Source: Yoonia maritima
GTDB taxonomy: Bacteria; Pseudomonadota; Alphaproteobacteria; Rhodobacterales; Rhodobacteraceae
NCBI RefSeq assembly: GCF_002933395.1
Contig: NZ_PKFN01000007.1
Coordinates: 248,001-312,000 of the forward strand
Direction: 5' to 3'
DNA length: 64,000 nucleotides
Positions 24,241 through 32,580 of this stretch are shown piece by piece. The position numbers and the translations under genes were made by a program. Under the pieces are notes generated by a model. It did no database searches, was not told the origin of the DNA, and saw nothing but the letters and a program-made list of their open reading frames with translations. The first letter of the stretch is position 1, and each line of letters starts with the position of its first letter.

Positions 24241-25365
24241 TTATGCGTCGAGCGCGCGGCAATCTTCTGCAAGCCAACCAATTTCGATTTGGCTTCCCGG
24301 TGTCAGACGGACTTGATCGGGGGCATTGCGTGTTTTGATGATGAATTCGTCGGTTCCAGCAACCCGAAGCCGTGTGCGGAAGATGTCACCCATATAAATG
24401 AACTCTAACACCTCAGCTTTCAGTGTGTGGGCGTCGGGGCTCAGACGGGATTTGTCAAACTCAACGCGCTCTGGGCGGATCGATACTTTGGTCCGTTCAC
24501 CTACTTTGCTGACATTTACTGGGATTGCGTCGATAACGTCGCCGCTGTCCAGCTTGACAATACAGGTGTTGCCTTTGATTTCCTGAATAACGCCTTCCAG
24601 CGTGTTGTTTTCACCAATAAACTGCGCAACAAAGCTGTTTTGCGGCGCTTCGTACAGTTCGTCAGGTGGCGCAAGCTGTTGAATGCGGCCGTCGTCGAAT
24701 ACAGCGACGCGGTCGGACATTGTCAGGGCTTCGGTTTGGTCGTGAGTCACGTAAACCACGGTAATGCCCAGTTCATGCGCAAGGTTTGTGATTTCAAACT
24801 GCAGCGTTTCCCGTAGCTGTTTATCAAGCGCCCCAAGCGGTTCATCCATCAAAACCAATTCTGGTTCAAATACTAGTGCACGGGCAAGCGCGATACGTTG
24901 TTGTTGGCCACCAGACAGTTGGGCAGGACGGCGCCCTGCGAAATCTTGCATCTGCACCATACCAAGTGCGCGCATCACCTTTTCTTCACGGTCCGACTTG
25001 CCGATTTTACGTACTTCCAATGGGAAGGACAGGTTTTCGGCGACGGTCATATGTGGGAAAAGCGCATAGTTTTGAAAAACCATGCCAATGCCGCGTTTGT
25101 GCGGTGGGATGTTGTTGATGGAAACACCATCAAGCCGGATCGACCCATGCGTCGCAGTTTCAAAACCAGCCAACATCATCAGGCAGGTGGTTTTCCCAGA
25201 CCCTGACGGCCCAAGCATTGTAAGGAATTCGCCCTTAGGCATTGATAGGTTCAAGTCTTTTACGACCAGATTTTCACCATCATAACTCTTTTGTACGCGT
25301 TCAAATTCTACGAACGCATTGTCGCTCTTGGCTTCTGACAAACCAGTTCCCCCGAGGATTGGCAT
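24241..25365 (-). CDS. ABC transporter ATPase, PotA-like
   Basis: The product is 374 residues. Walker A is GPSGSGKTT, the signature is LSGGQQQRIALARAL, Walker B is LVLMDEPLGALD, and the switch histidine is in YVTHDQTEAL. The C-terminal 120 residues form the TOBE/regulatory domain (VSIRPERVEF) of PotA/UgpC-type subunits. It powers uptake at the cytoplasmic face of the adjacent permeases. It is the first gene of the minus-strand operon, followed after 77 bp by the binding-protein gene. The start ATG 25365 gives about 16 residues before the usual family start, so a slightly later start is possible. Confidence 0.95.
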   Translation of the reverse strand: MPILGGTGLSEAKSDNAFVEFERVQKSYDGENLVVKDLNLSMPKGEFLTMLGPSGSGKTTCLMMLAGFETATHGSIRLDGVSINNIPPHKRGIGMVFQNYALFPHMTVAENLSFPLEVRKIGKSDREEKVMRALGMVQMQDFAGRRPAQLSGGQQQRIALARALVFEPELVLMDEPLGALDKQLRETLQFEITNLAHELGITVVYVTHDQTEALTMSDRVAVFDDGRIQQLAPPDELYEAPQNSFVAQFIGENNTLEGVIQEIKGNTCIVKLDSGDVIDAIPVNVSKVGERTKVSIRPERVEFDKSRLSPDAHTLKAEVLEFIYMGDIFRTRLRVAGTDEFIIKTRNAPDQVRLTPGSQIEIGWLAEDCRALDA

Positions 25366-25697
25366 TTTCGCCTCTAACTAAAACGGTCATCACAATGTTT
25401 TGCAACGCGAAAGGCGGAGTTTTTTTGTTTCAGGCCGTTTGCGTGCGTAACAGGTACCTATTTGGGGAAATATTATCGCTATTCATCGAGATTCGGTCGT
25501 TTTGGCTTTTCATCAATGCGTGCTCTCGTGTGCTAGTTGTGCGGTTCCGTGCATTGTTGGGTGCGGTGGTTGAATGTGTATTGTGCAATTGCGACTAATT
25601 ATGACGTAGAAACGCCCTTGTGTGCCGGGATGAGCTGTTTACAGTTGCGAATAATTCTCATATGCATCTAATGCTAGTCACAGATCGGAGCTTTGCT
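25366..25697. other. Divergent promoter region between the polyamine-type and manganese operons
   Basis: This 332-bp AT-rich gap separates potA-like (minus) and sitA-like (plus) genes. The Mur/Fur-like palindrome at 25645-25661 is described separately. The words GCAATTGC near 25580 and TTGCGAC nearby are related to its half-sites. No open frame here looks like a gene. Confidence 0.5.
25645..25661 (+). promoter_or_regulatory. Mur/Fur-type operator for the manganese operon
   Basis: TTGCGAATAATTCTCAT is a near-perfect 17-bp palindrome centred on 25653, with seven of eight arm pairs that matter matching around TGNGAATNATTCNCA. In alphaproteobacteria the Fur homologue Mur represses sitABCD through a palindrome of this kind when manganese is plentiful. 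It lies 36 bp before the sitA start. The assignment rests on the palindrome and on what it precedes. Confidence 0.65.
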
Positions 25698-26591
25698 ATG
25701 CGTCATCTATTAAAATGCACATTTTTTGGGCTTATTGCTTCATTTGCGGGAAATACTGCTTTGGCTGACGATGAACGGTTCAAAGCGGTCACTACTTTTA
25801 CCGTTATCGCGGACATGGCACGTAACGTGGCAGGGGATGCAGCAATTGTTGAAAGCATCACGAAACCCGGGGCAGAGATTCACGGATACCAACCGACCCC
25901 ACGTGACATTATCCGCGCCCATGACGCTGATTTGATCCTATGGAACGGGCTGAACCTTGAACTTTGGTTCGAACAATTTCTTGCAAATCTCGGCGACGTA
26001 CCCAGTGTAACACTTACCGATGGTATCGCGCCAATCGGTATCACGGCAGGTGAATACGAAGGTAAGCCCAATCCGCATGCGTGGATGAGTTTGGAAAGCG
26101 CTTTGATTTATGTTGATAATATCCGCGACGCCTTTGTTGCGCATGATCCGGAAAATGCGTCGATCTATACCGCAAATGCCGATCGCTATAAGGCAGAGAT
26201 CGCAACAGCAATTGAGCCGCTACGTGCCGCAATTCTTGAAATACCCGAGGATCGGCGTTGGTTGGTCAGTTGCGAAGGTGCGTTTAGCTATCTTGCGCGT
26301 GATTTTAATATGCATGAACTATATCTGTGGCCCATCAACGCCGACAGCCAAGGCACGCCGCAACAGGTGCGCCGGGTGATAGATACAGTACGCGATAACG
26401 ATATTCAGGCTGTATTTTGCGAAAGCACCGTATCGCAATCGCCTGCGCAGCAGGTCGCCCGTGAAACCGGTGCAAACTACGGTGGGGTTCTCTATGTCGA
26501 TAGCCTGACCGAAGAAGACGGTCCGGTGCCAACCTATATCGATTTGCTGCGTGTGACTTCAGAAACGATTGCAACAGGACTAGCTGAATGA
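25698..26591 (+). CDS. sitA: Manganese/zinc ABC transporter binding protein
   Basis: The product is 297 residues from ATG 25698, with GGAG 7 nt upstream. The signal peptide ends TALAD. It belongs to cluster A-I metal-binding proteins: ligands are His in [12 protein letters not shown], His in NPHAWMS, Glu in FCESTVS and Asp in [10 protein letters not shown], the SitA/MntC-type set. There is no His-rich loop as in ZnuA, which favours manganese or iron over zinc. It captures Mn2+ in the periplasm. It overlaps the ATPase gene by ATGA and lies behind a Mur-like operator. Confidence 0.92.
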   Translation: MRHLLKCTFFGLIASFAGNTALADDERFKAVTTFTVIADMARNVAGDAAIVESITKPGAEIHGYQPTPRDIIRAHDADLILWNGLNLELWFEQFLANLGDVPSVTLTDGIAPIGITAGEYEGKPNPHAWMSLESALIYVDNIRDAFVAHDPENASIYTANADRYKAEIATAIEPLRAAILEIPEDRRWLVSCEGAFSYLARDFNMHELYLWPINADSQGTPQQVRRVIDTVRDNDIQAVFCESTVSQSPAQQVARETGANYGGVLYVDSLTEEDGPVPTYIDLLRVTSETIATGLAE

Positions 26592-27436
26592 CCGTCAAGC
26601 CGGGAATTATCGCAGACGATGTAACTGTTACTTACCGAAATGGTCACACAGCATTACGCCACGCCAGTTTTGAGATTCCGTCTGGAACGATCACTGCTTT
26701 GGTGGGCGTCAACGGCGCTGGGAAATCCACGCTTTTTAAAGCGATTATGGGATTTGTCCCTGCGGCCGGCGGCAGCATCAGCGTTCTTGGTATGCCCGTA
26801 AAAGAAGCCCTGCGGAAGAATATTGTCGCCTATGTCCCGCAGTCTGAGGAGGTCGATTGGTCATTTCCAGTATTGGTCGAAGACGTTGTGATGATGGGCC
26901 GTTATGGCCACATGGGGTTCTTTCGCACGCCTAAGCAGGCCGACCGCGATGCGGTGACTTCAGCGTTGGCGCGTGTCGGGATGGAAGAATTTCGCCATCG
27001 TCAGATCGGTGAATTGTCTGGCGGGCAACGCAAACGCGTATTCCTTGCCCGGGCTTTGGCGCAAGAAGGCCAAGTCATCTTGCTTGATGAACCCTTCACT
27101 GGTGTTGATGTCCAAACCGAAGAGGCGATTGTTCAGCTGCTGCGCGATATGCGCGACGAAGGGCGTGTGATGCTCGTTTCGACTCACAACCTTGGTTCGG
27201 TCCCAGAGTTTTGCGATAGGACCGTATTGGTCAAGGAAACGGTACTGGCTTATGGGCCAACCGAAACGACATTTACCCGCGAAAACCTAGAATTGGCTTT
27301 TGGCGGGGTCCTGCGTCATTTTGTGATCGGTGGCTCTGATCTGCACGACGATGACGACGAACGGCAGATCCGCGTGATTACCGACGATGAACGTCCCTTC
27401 GTTGTCTATGGCCATGACGAAGGCGACAGCACATGA
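26588..27436 (+). CDS. sitB: Manganese ABC transporter ATPase
   Basis: The product is 282 residues. Walker A is GVNGAGKST, the signature is [15 protein letters not shown], Walker B is [12 protein letters not shown], and the switch His is in [22 protein letters not shown] is characteristic of SitB/MntB-type ATPases. The last 40 residues are an acidic tail ([18 protein letters not shown]), not needed for ATPase activity. It couples ATP hydrolysis to metal uptake through the two following permeases. It overlaps both neighbours by 4 nt. Confidence 0.94.
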   Translation: MTVKPGIIADDVTVTYRNGHTALRHASFEIPSGTITALVGVNGAGKSTLFKAIMGFVPAAGGSISVLGMPVKEALRKNIVAYVPQSEEVDWSFPVLVEDVVMMGRYGHMGFFRTPKQADRDAVTSALARVGMEEFRHRQIGELSGGQRKRVFLARALAQEGQVILLDEPFTGVDVQTEEAIVQLLRDMRDEGRVMLVSTHNLGSVPEFCDRTVLVKETVLAYGPTETTFTRENLELAFGGVLRHFVIGGSDLHDDDDERQIRVITDDERPFVVYGHDEGDST

Positions 27437-28290
27437 TCGAAACGCTGCTTCAGCCATTCGGTTACAGCTACATGTTTAACGCCATGTGGGTCAGTGCTTT
27501 GGTCGGCGGGGTATGTGCATTTTTGTCTGCATATCTGATGCTTAAGGGCTGGTCTTTGATCGGTGACGCGCTGTCGCATTCAATCGTTCCGGGCGTCGCT
27601 GGGGCCTATATGCTGGGGCTTCCGTTCGCGTTGGGTGCTTTCGCCGCTGGCGGCTTGGCCGCCGGGGCAATGCTATTCCTGAACCAAAGGTCGGGGCTAA
27701 AAGAAGATACAATTATCGGGATCATCTTTACATCGTTCTTTGGGCTTGGCCTGTTCATGGTGTCCCTATCGCCGACATCCGTGAGCGTTGAGACTATCAC
27801 GATGGGGAATATTCTTGCCATTACGCCATCCGACACACTGCAACTGGCGATTATTGGTTTCGTGACGCTGGCGATCCTGTTGGCAAAGTGGAAAGACCTG
27901 ATGGTCACCTTTTTTGACGAAACACATGCACGGTCTATTGGGCTACGCGTTGATCTGTTGCGGGTGGTGTTCTTTACATTGCTATCGGCGTCATGCGTCG
28001 CAGCATTGCAGACCGTCGGCGCATTCCTTGTGATCGCGATGGTCGTCACACCGGGCGCAACGGCCTATTTGTTGACCGACCGTTTTCCGCGTCTGCTGAT
28101 GCTGAGTGTCGCCATCGGCGCAGGGACCAGTTTTGTCGGGGCCTATCTTAGCTATTTTGTGGACGGGGCAACTGGCGGGATCATTGTGACGCTCCAAACG
28201 CTGATCTTCCTAGCCGTCTTTATACTCGCGCCCAAGCACGGCTATCTTGCTGCGCGTCGTCGCGCAGCAGAAGCATTGAGGGCGTTATAA
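27433..28290 (+). CDS. sitC: Manganese ABC transporter permease, first
   Basis: The product is 285 residues with about eight to nine membrane helices, of the ABC-3 permease type. Recognisable are [28 protein letters not shown] and [16 protein letters not shown]. The start overlaps the sitB stop and its stop shares one base with the sitD start. It forms, with SitD, the inner-membrane channel for Mn2+. Confidence 0.94.
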   Translation: MIETLLQPFGYSYMFNAMWVSALVGGVCAFLSAYLMLKGWSLIGDALSHSIVPGVAGAYMLGLPFALGAFAAGGLAAGAMLFLNQRSGLKEDTIIGIIFTSFFGLGLFMVSLSPTSVSVETITMGNILAITPSDTLQLAIIGFVTLAILLAKWKDLMVTFFDETHARSIGLRVDLLRVVFFTLLSASCVAALQTVGAFLVIAMVVTPGATAYLLTDRFPRLLMLSVAIGAGTSFVGAYLSYFVDGATGGIIVTLQTLIFLAVFILAPKHGYLAARRRAAEALRAL

Positions 28291-29120
28291 TGGAAGCGCT
28301 GCTATTTCCTTTTCAGTTCGCGTTCATGAACAAAGCTTTCTTGATGATGGCAATCATCGCGGTGCCAACAAGCCTGTTGTCTTGCTATCTGGTGCTTAAG
28401 GGCTGGTCGTTGATGGGCGACGCCATCAGCCATGCGGTGCTACCCGGTGTGGTGATTGCCTATCTGCTGAATATTCCGTTGATTATCGGGGCATTTGTGG
28501 CCGGGATGGTCTGCGCTGTGGGCACTGGTTTTCTGTCGGACAACAGTCGGGTGAAACAAGACACTGTGATGGGGATCGTGTTTTCCGGGATGTTTGGGTT
28601 TGGGATCGTGCTGTACACGAAAATCTCGACCGACGTTCACTTGGATCACATTCTATTCGGAAACATGCTTGGCGTTGGCACGGCAGACCTGTGGACCGCA
28701 GGGATTATCGCGGGCTTTGTTGCTGCCGTGATTTTGGCGAAACGACGCGATTTCCTGCTGCACGCTTTTGACCCGGTACAGGCGCAAGCCGTTGGGCTAC
28801 GCGTCGGATGGCTGCACTATGGGCTGCTTTCGCTGATTTCGCTTACCATTGTTGCAACGCTCTCTGCTGTTGGGATCATTCTCGCGATTGGTCTGCTGAT
28901 TGCGCCCGGCGCAATTGCGTTTCTGTTAACAAAGCGGTTCGAATTTATGCTGGCCATTGCCGTGGCCGTGACATTGTTTTCCGGAATTGCAGGCGTCTAC
29001 ATTAGCTTCTTTATCGACAGCGCACCTGCACCGACGATCATCCTTGTTCTGACAGCAATCTTCATTGCAGCGTTTATCCGGGCAGGGCGCAAGACGCGCC
29101 AAGCCGCTGCCGTTGTTTGA
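28290..29120 (+). CDS. sitD: Manganese ABC transporter permease, second
   Basis: The product is 276 residues, a paralogue of the preceding permease: LVLKGWSLMGDAISHAVLPGVVIAYLL and LLIAPGAIAFLLTKRF match the same conserved segments. It is an ABC-3 family inner-membrane protein. It begins in the last base of sitC and ends the manganese operon. Having two distinct permeases is the rule for Sit-type systems. Confidence 0.94.
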   Translation: MEALLFPFQFAFMNKAFLMMAIIAVPTSLLSCYLVLKGWSLMGDAISHAVLPGVVIAYLLNIPLIIGAFVAGMVCAVGTGFLSDNSRVKQDTVMGIVFSGMFGFGIVLYTKISTDVHLDHILFGNMLGVGTADLWTAGIIAGFVAAVILAKRRDFLLHAFDPVQAQAVGLRVGWLHYGLLSLISLTIVATLSAVGIILAIGLLIAPGAIAFLLTKRFEFMLAIAVAVTLFSGIAGVYISFFIDSAPAPTIILVLTAIFIAAFIRAGRKTRQAAAVV

Positions 29121-29152
29121 TTTTTATTGATCCCAAACGCGTTGCATGAAAG

Positions 29153-29170
29153 CCTGCCTTTAGGGGCAGG
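29153..29170 (+). other. Short hairpin between sitD and tupB
   Basis: CCTGCC at 29153-29158 pairs with GGCAGG at 29165-29170 around 6 nt. There is no T run after it, so it may be a leader element of tupB rather than a terminator of the sit operon. It is too small to be the known molybdenum/tungsten cofactor riboswitch. Confidence 0.35.
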
Positions 29171-29186
29171 TGAGTAGGCAAGACAT

Positions 29187-29891
29187 ATGGGGGATATCTG
29201 GGAAGGATTGGTCGCTGGCTTTTGGCTGGTTGTGACCCTTGATCCTGATCTTGTCGAAATCACGCTACGGTCTTTGCAAGTTACAGTTACGGCGACGGTG
29301 ATCGCATCGCTGATTGCGCTTCCCTTTGGGGCTTGGTTGGTGATCAGACGGTTCAGGCATAGGCGCGCGACAATTGCTGTACTGAACGCATTGATGGGCC
29401 TGCCGCCCGTTGTGGTCGGCTTGATCGTGTATCTGCTTTTGTCACGGTCGGGCCCATTTGGCGTGTTTGGCCTGTTGTTCACGCCCACCGCGATGATTAT
29501 CGCGCAGGTCATTATTATCACACCACTTATTGCGTCTATCGCCCATCAGTCCGTTCGCGACATCTGGGCCGAATATCATGACCTTCTGATCTCGTTTTCC
29601 ACCACCAAACGACAGCGGATTGCCACACTCATTTGGGATGGCAGACGGGCACTAATGACGGCCGCGCTGGCTGGTTTTGGCCGTGCGATAGGCGAGGTTG
29701 GCGCGATCATGATTGTCGGTGGTAACATTGACCATGCGACGCGCGTGCTGACCACAGCGATTGCGCTTGAGACAGGAAAAGGCGATTTCGCCTTGGCGCT
29801 GGGCTTGGGCTTTGTCTTGATCGCTTTGGCGGTCGCGGTGAATATCGCAATTCACGCGATCGGCCAGACAGAGAGTGAGGGGAAATGGTGA
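29187..29891 (+). CDS. tupB: Tungstate ABC transporter permease
   Basis: The product is 234 residues with five to six membrane helices. SLQVTVTATVIASLIALPFGAWL opens the transport domain, MGLPPVVVGLIVYLLLSRSGPFG is typical of TupB, and the EAA-like loop is FGRAIGEVGAIMIVGGNI. It overlaps the ATPase gene by 7 nt. Identity as a tungstate rather than molybdate permease relies on the TupA-type binding protein in the same operon and on the nearby formate dehydrogenase. Confidence 0.9.
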   Translation: MGDIWEGLVAGFWLVVTLDPDLVEITLRSLQVTVTATVIASLIALPFGAWLVIRRFRHRRATIAVLNALMGLPPVVVGLIVYLLLSRSGPFGVFGLLFTPTAMIIAQVIIITPLIASIAHQSVRDIWAEYHDLLISFSTTKRQRIATLIWDGRRALMTAALAGFGRAIGEVGAIMIVGGNIDHATRVLTTAIALETGKGDFALALGLGFVLIALAVAVNIAIHAIGQTESEGKW

Positions 29892-30601
29892 CCCCAATCC
29901 TTCCACTCGAGGTGTCAGAGGCGGTGGTAAAGCGTCGCGGTAAGACGCTGTTGGGGCCGGTTGATCTGACGGTTTCACAATCAGGGTTCACCATTGTGAT
30001 GGGGCCGAATGGCGCAGGGAAAACGACATTTTTGCGCACGCTTCACGGGTTGGAGCGGCTATCGAAAGGCGAAGTGACGTGGCAGGTTCCATTGACCGAA
30101 GCGCGTTTGCGACAAGCCTTTGTCTTTCAAACACCGATCATGCTACGGCGCAGCGTGAGGGATAACCTAATCTATCCACTAACCCTGCGTGGGACCAAGA
30201 AGGTCAAGGCCCGCGCGCTGGCCGAAGAATGGGCGCTACGGGTTGGATTGGCCCGTACGCTTGAGCAGCAAGCGCCGCAATTGTCCGGTGGAGAAAAGCA
30301 GAAGCTCGCATTGGCGCGGGCGCTGATACTGGAACCTGACATTATATTTCTGGATGAACCCTGCGCCAATCTGGATGGGCGCGCCATGCGAGAGATTGAG
30401 ACGATCCTACTAGACGCCTGCGCGGCTGGGACACGTATTATCATGGCAACGCATGACATTGGTCAGGCTAAACGGCTGGCCACGGATGTTGTGTTTCTCA
30501 TGCATGGGCATATCATCGAAAACAGTCCCGCTCAGGATTTTTTCGCGGGGCCGAAAACGCCGCAAGCTGCGGCGCTACTTCAGGGAGATATTGTAGAATG
30601 A
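29885..30601 (+). CDS. tupC: Tungstate ABC transporter ATPase
   Basis: The product is 238 residues. Walker A is GPNGAGKTT, Walker B is IIFLDEPCANLD, the signature is LSGGEKQKLALARAL, and the switch His is in MATHDI. It has no C-terminal molybdate-sensing domain, as expected for TupC, unlike ModC. It overlaps tupB (7 nt) and tupA (4 nt). Confidence 0.9.
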   Translation: MVTPILPLEVSEAVVKRRGKTLLGPVDLTVSQSGFTIVMGPNGAGKTTFLRTLHGLERLSKGEVTWQVPLTEARLRQAFVFQTPIMLRRSVRDNLIYPLTLRGTKKVKARALAEEWALRVGLARTLEQQAPQLSGGEKQKLALARALILEPDIIFLDEPCANLDGRAMREIETILLDACAAGTRIIMATHDIGQAKRLATDVVFLMHGHIIENSPAQDFFAGPKTPQAAALLQGDIVE

Positions 30602-31395
30602 TCCGCGTACTTGCATGTGTGTTGGCATTAACTGGTACTGCGTCTGCCGCCGAAGATTTGAAGATGGCGGTGACGACTTCGTTTCATAATTCTGGTTTGT
30701 CCGAAATTTTGTTGCCAGCGATCAAAGAAGACACCGGAATTGATGTACAGCTTTTGGTCGTGGGGACCGGGCAGGCGCTGCGTCTTGGCGAAGCTGGTGA
30801 CGTGGATGCGATCCTTGTGCATTCGCGCGCCTCAGAGGAAGCGTTTATTGAAGGTGGCTATGGCACCCATCGCCGCGAAATTATGTATAATGACTTTGTC
30901 TTCATTGGCCCGGAAACTGATCCAGCAGATATTGCCGATGCCCCCACTGCCACCGATGCGCTGGTCCGTATCGCGCAGATAGAGGCACCATTCGTCAGCC
31001 GTGGCGATGATAGTGGTACCCACAAAAAAGAGCTATCGTTGTGGGATGCTGCGGGCGTGTCACGTGGGGGTGATTGGTATCGTCCTGTTGGGGCAGGGAT
31101 GGGTGCATCGCTGAACACGGCGGCGGGTATGAATGCCTATATTCTTGCGGATCGCGCGAGCTGGCTCAACTTTGGTAACAAGGCTGATCTGGCACTGCTG
31201 TTTTCTGGCGACCCAGTGCTGTTTAACCAATACGCCTATATCCCAGTGAATCCGGAACTGCATCCGCATGTGAAGAATGAGCTGGCGATGGAATTGGAAC
31301 GGTGGCTTACGGCACCACGTGCCGCGACATTGATCAACGACTATACCATAAACGGTGAAACCTTGTTCACGTTCAACGCGCAGCCCGCCTTTTAG
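30598..31395 (+). CDS. tupA: Tungstate-binding periplasmic protein
   Basis: The product is 265 residues with a signal peptide ending TASAAED. The mature start KMAVTTSFHNSGLSEILLPAIKEDTGI carries the TTS anion-binding motif near the N-terminus; VGTGQALRLGEAGDVDAILVHSRASEE and VSRGDDSGTHKKEL are hallmarks of TupA/WtpA-like proteins. The order permease-ATPase-binding protein places it last. Tungstate supply fits the formate dehydrogenase operon about 5 kb away, because such enzymes often use tungsten. Molybdate binding cannot be excluded from sequence. Confidence 0.92.
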   Translation: MIRVLACVLALTGTASAAEDLKMAVTTSFHNSGLSEILLPAIKEDTGIDVQLLVVGTGQALRLGEAGDVDAILVHSRASEEAFIEGGYGTHRREIMYNDFVFIGPETDPADIADAPTATDALVRIAQIEAPFVSRGDDSGTHKKELSLWDAAGVSRGGDWYRPVGAGMGASLNTAAGMNAYILADRASWLNFGNKADLALLFSGDPVLFNQYAYIPVNPELHPHVKNELAMELERWLTAPRAATLINDYTINGETLFTFNAQPAF

Positions 31396-31402
31396 GCGGC
31401 GC

Positions 31403-31426
31403 GATCAAATTTAGCTAAATTTGATC
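31403..31426. terminator. 24-bp perfect palindrome across convergent stops
   Basis: GATCAAATTTAG is followed by its exact reverse complement, giving a perfect 24-bp palindrome. It starts 7 bp after the tupA stop and contains the stop codon of the convergent minus-strand gene. A second short stem, CCGCC/GGCGG (31385-31399), overlaps the tupA stop. A shared bidirectional terminator is the simplest reading. Confidence 0.6.
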
Positions 31427-31915
31427 TGGCTCATCCAGCGAACCATGAACCGCAAACTGATCCAGCCCGGCAGATTGCGGTTCAACCATGCGGTAGCTTT
31501 CTTTCACGCCAGCCTCTGTTAATTCACGACTTACCATCAGTAGCGTGTTTGGGGGCTGGTCCGCACAAAGATCGCACATCTGGCTGATCTCTTCTTTTGC
31601 CACGCCCATTGCTGCATCAATGCTCGGCGCACCATAATGGCTGACAAAATGGCCGGCCAGCGCCTGTGCCAATGCATCGATTTCTTGGTCTTCGACTTTT
31701 GTAATCGCGACGACTGTAACCCGCCCGAATGTCTCAAGCCCTAGCCATCCGTTTGCAAATGCCTGACGCGATTTGCCTGATAGGTCGCCTTCGGACCAGT
31801 TTGAGAATTCAAAGCCACCCGAAATGCACCATTCGCCAGTGCGTGCAGGGGTATGAAAGATCATCTGATCGCTTTCGTCGAAATGGATCGCGCGGGCAAG
31901 GAAGCGGTCGGTCAT
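31415..31915 (-). CDS. Conserved protein of unknown function (DUF6505-like)
   Basis: The product is 166 residues with no signal or membrane helix. Segments such as FLARAIHFDESDQMIF, GEWCISGGFEFSNW and KEEISQMCDLCADQPPNTLL recall a family I remember as DUF6505, found beside formate dehydrogenase accessory genes in Rhodobacterales. The CDLC pair could bind metal. It is the last gene of the minus-strand operon between the tungstate transporter and the fdh operon and overlaps its predecessor by 4 nt. Function unknown; a part in formate dehydrogenase maturation is inferred from context only. Confidence 0.75.
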   Translation of the reverse strand: MTDRFLARAIHFDESDQMIFHTPARTGEWCISGGFEFSNWSEGDLSGKSRQAFANGWLGLETFGRVTVVAITKVEDQEIDALAQALAGHFVSHYGAPSIDAAMGVAKEEISQMCDLCADQPPNTLLMVSRELTEAGVKESYRMVEPQSAGLDQFAVHGSLDEPDQI

Positions 31916-32580
31916 GCGGGCTCCAGTAATTTGGTGAGCGGCGTCAGGATCATGACATCATCATATTTGGATAACAGTCCGAGGTCAGGGTCAAGGCCCA
32001 GTTCGCCTTCGTTTTTCTGCCATATCCCCGTGAACTCAGCGTGGATTGGGCGCGTGCCTTCATCCAGCCAGCGGTTGATCCAGACAAGAGTGTGGCGCGC
32101 CCAGCCCTCAATCAGGTCTATGGTGGTGATGTCAGAACAGCCTTCTGCATATAGTGCCGTCACATCCGGCGCTTCACCGGGTGGGTCATGCGCGGGCCAC
32201 AGTGGTACGGTCAGTCCGACAGTTAGCCAATTCGGTAATTGATTATGAACCCCCGTCGCGCTTTGCGCCGTTAAAGCTCCGCAAGCTGCCCCATTCACCA
32301 TAATCGTTCCGTCCCACTTGAGATGCACGGCGACCTCGGGCGGGGCCACAGACCCTAGGGCGTTTTGAAAGCCGATGCCGCAGACCGGCAGCATCGCCAT
32401 TGCCTGCGCAAGCGGGACCTCGGGGGCAAAGATGATCGCGGCGCGTAGATCGCGGCCAGATAGATTGTACACGATTGTGCCGGCGTCGCAGCCCTGTCGT
32501 GCCATGTCTACGGCGACTTGCATCGGGTCATCGACGGTTGCCTGTCCCGTGAACAGTGGAGGGAATACGGGTCCGGTCAT
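31912..32580 (-). CDS. Biotin/lipoate protein ligase-like protein lacking the catalytic lysine
   Basis: The product is 222 residues with the fold signature of the biotin/lipoate ligase family: HLKWDGTIMVN matches the KWPND segment of BirA and GAACGAL matches its KLAGIL segment, but the catalytic Lys position holds Ala. FPPLFTGQATVDDPMQVAVDMA at the start and the C-terminal DUF4444-like part are shared with relatives I recall next to formate dehydrogenase genes. It overlaps the genes on both sides by 4 nt. Without the Lys it is unlikely to transfer biotin or lipoate in the usual way. A binding or chaperone role is possible. Confidence 0.8.
   Translation of the reverse strand: MTGPVFPPLFTGQATVDDPMQVAVDMARQGCDAGTIVYNLSGRDLRAAIIFAPEVPLAQAMAMLPVCGIGFQNALGSVAPPEVAVHLKWDGTIMVNGAACGALTAQSATGVHNQLPNWLTVGLTVPLWPAHDPPGEAPDVTALYAEGCSDITTIDLIEGWARHTLVWINRWLDEGTRPIHAEFTGIWQKNEGELGLDPDLGLLSKYDDVMILTPLTKLLEPA

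Noticed and set aside
29121-29186. Molybdenum/tungsten cofactor riboswitch upstream of tupB
   Set aside because: The gap is only 66 bp and holds one 6-bp hairpin, far less than the known multi-stem motif.
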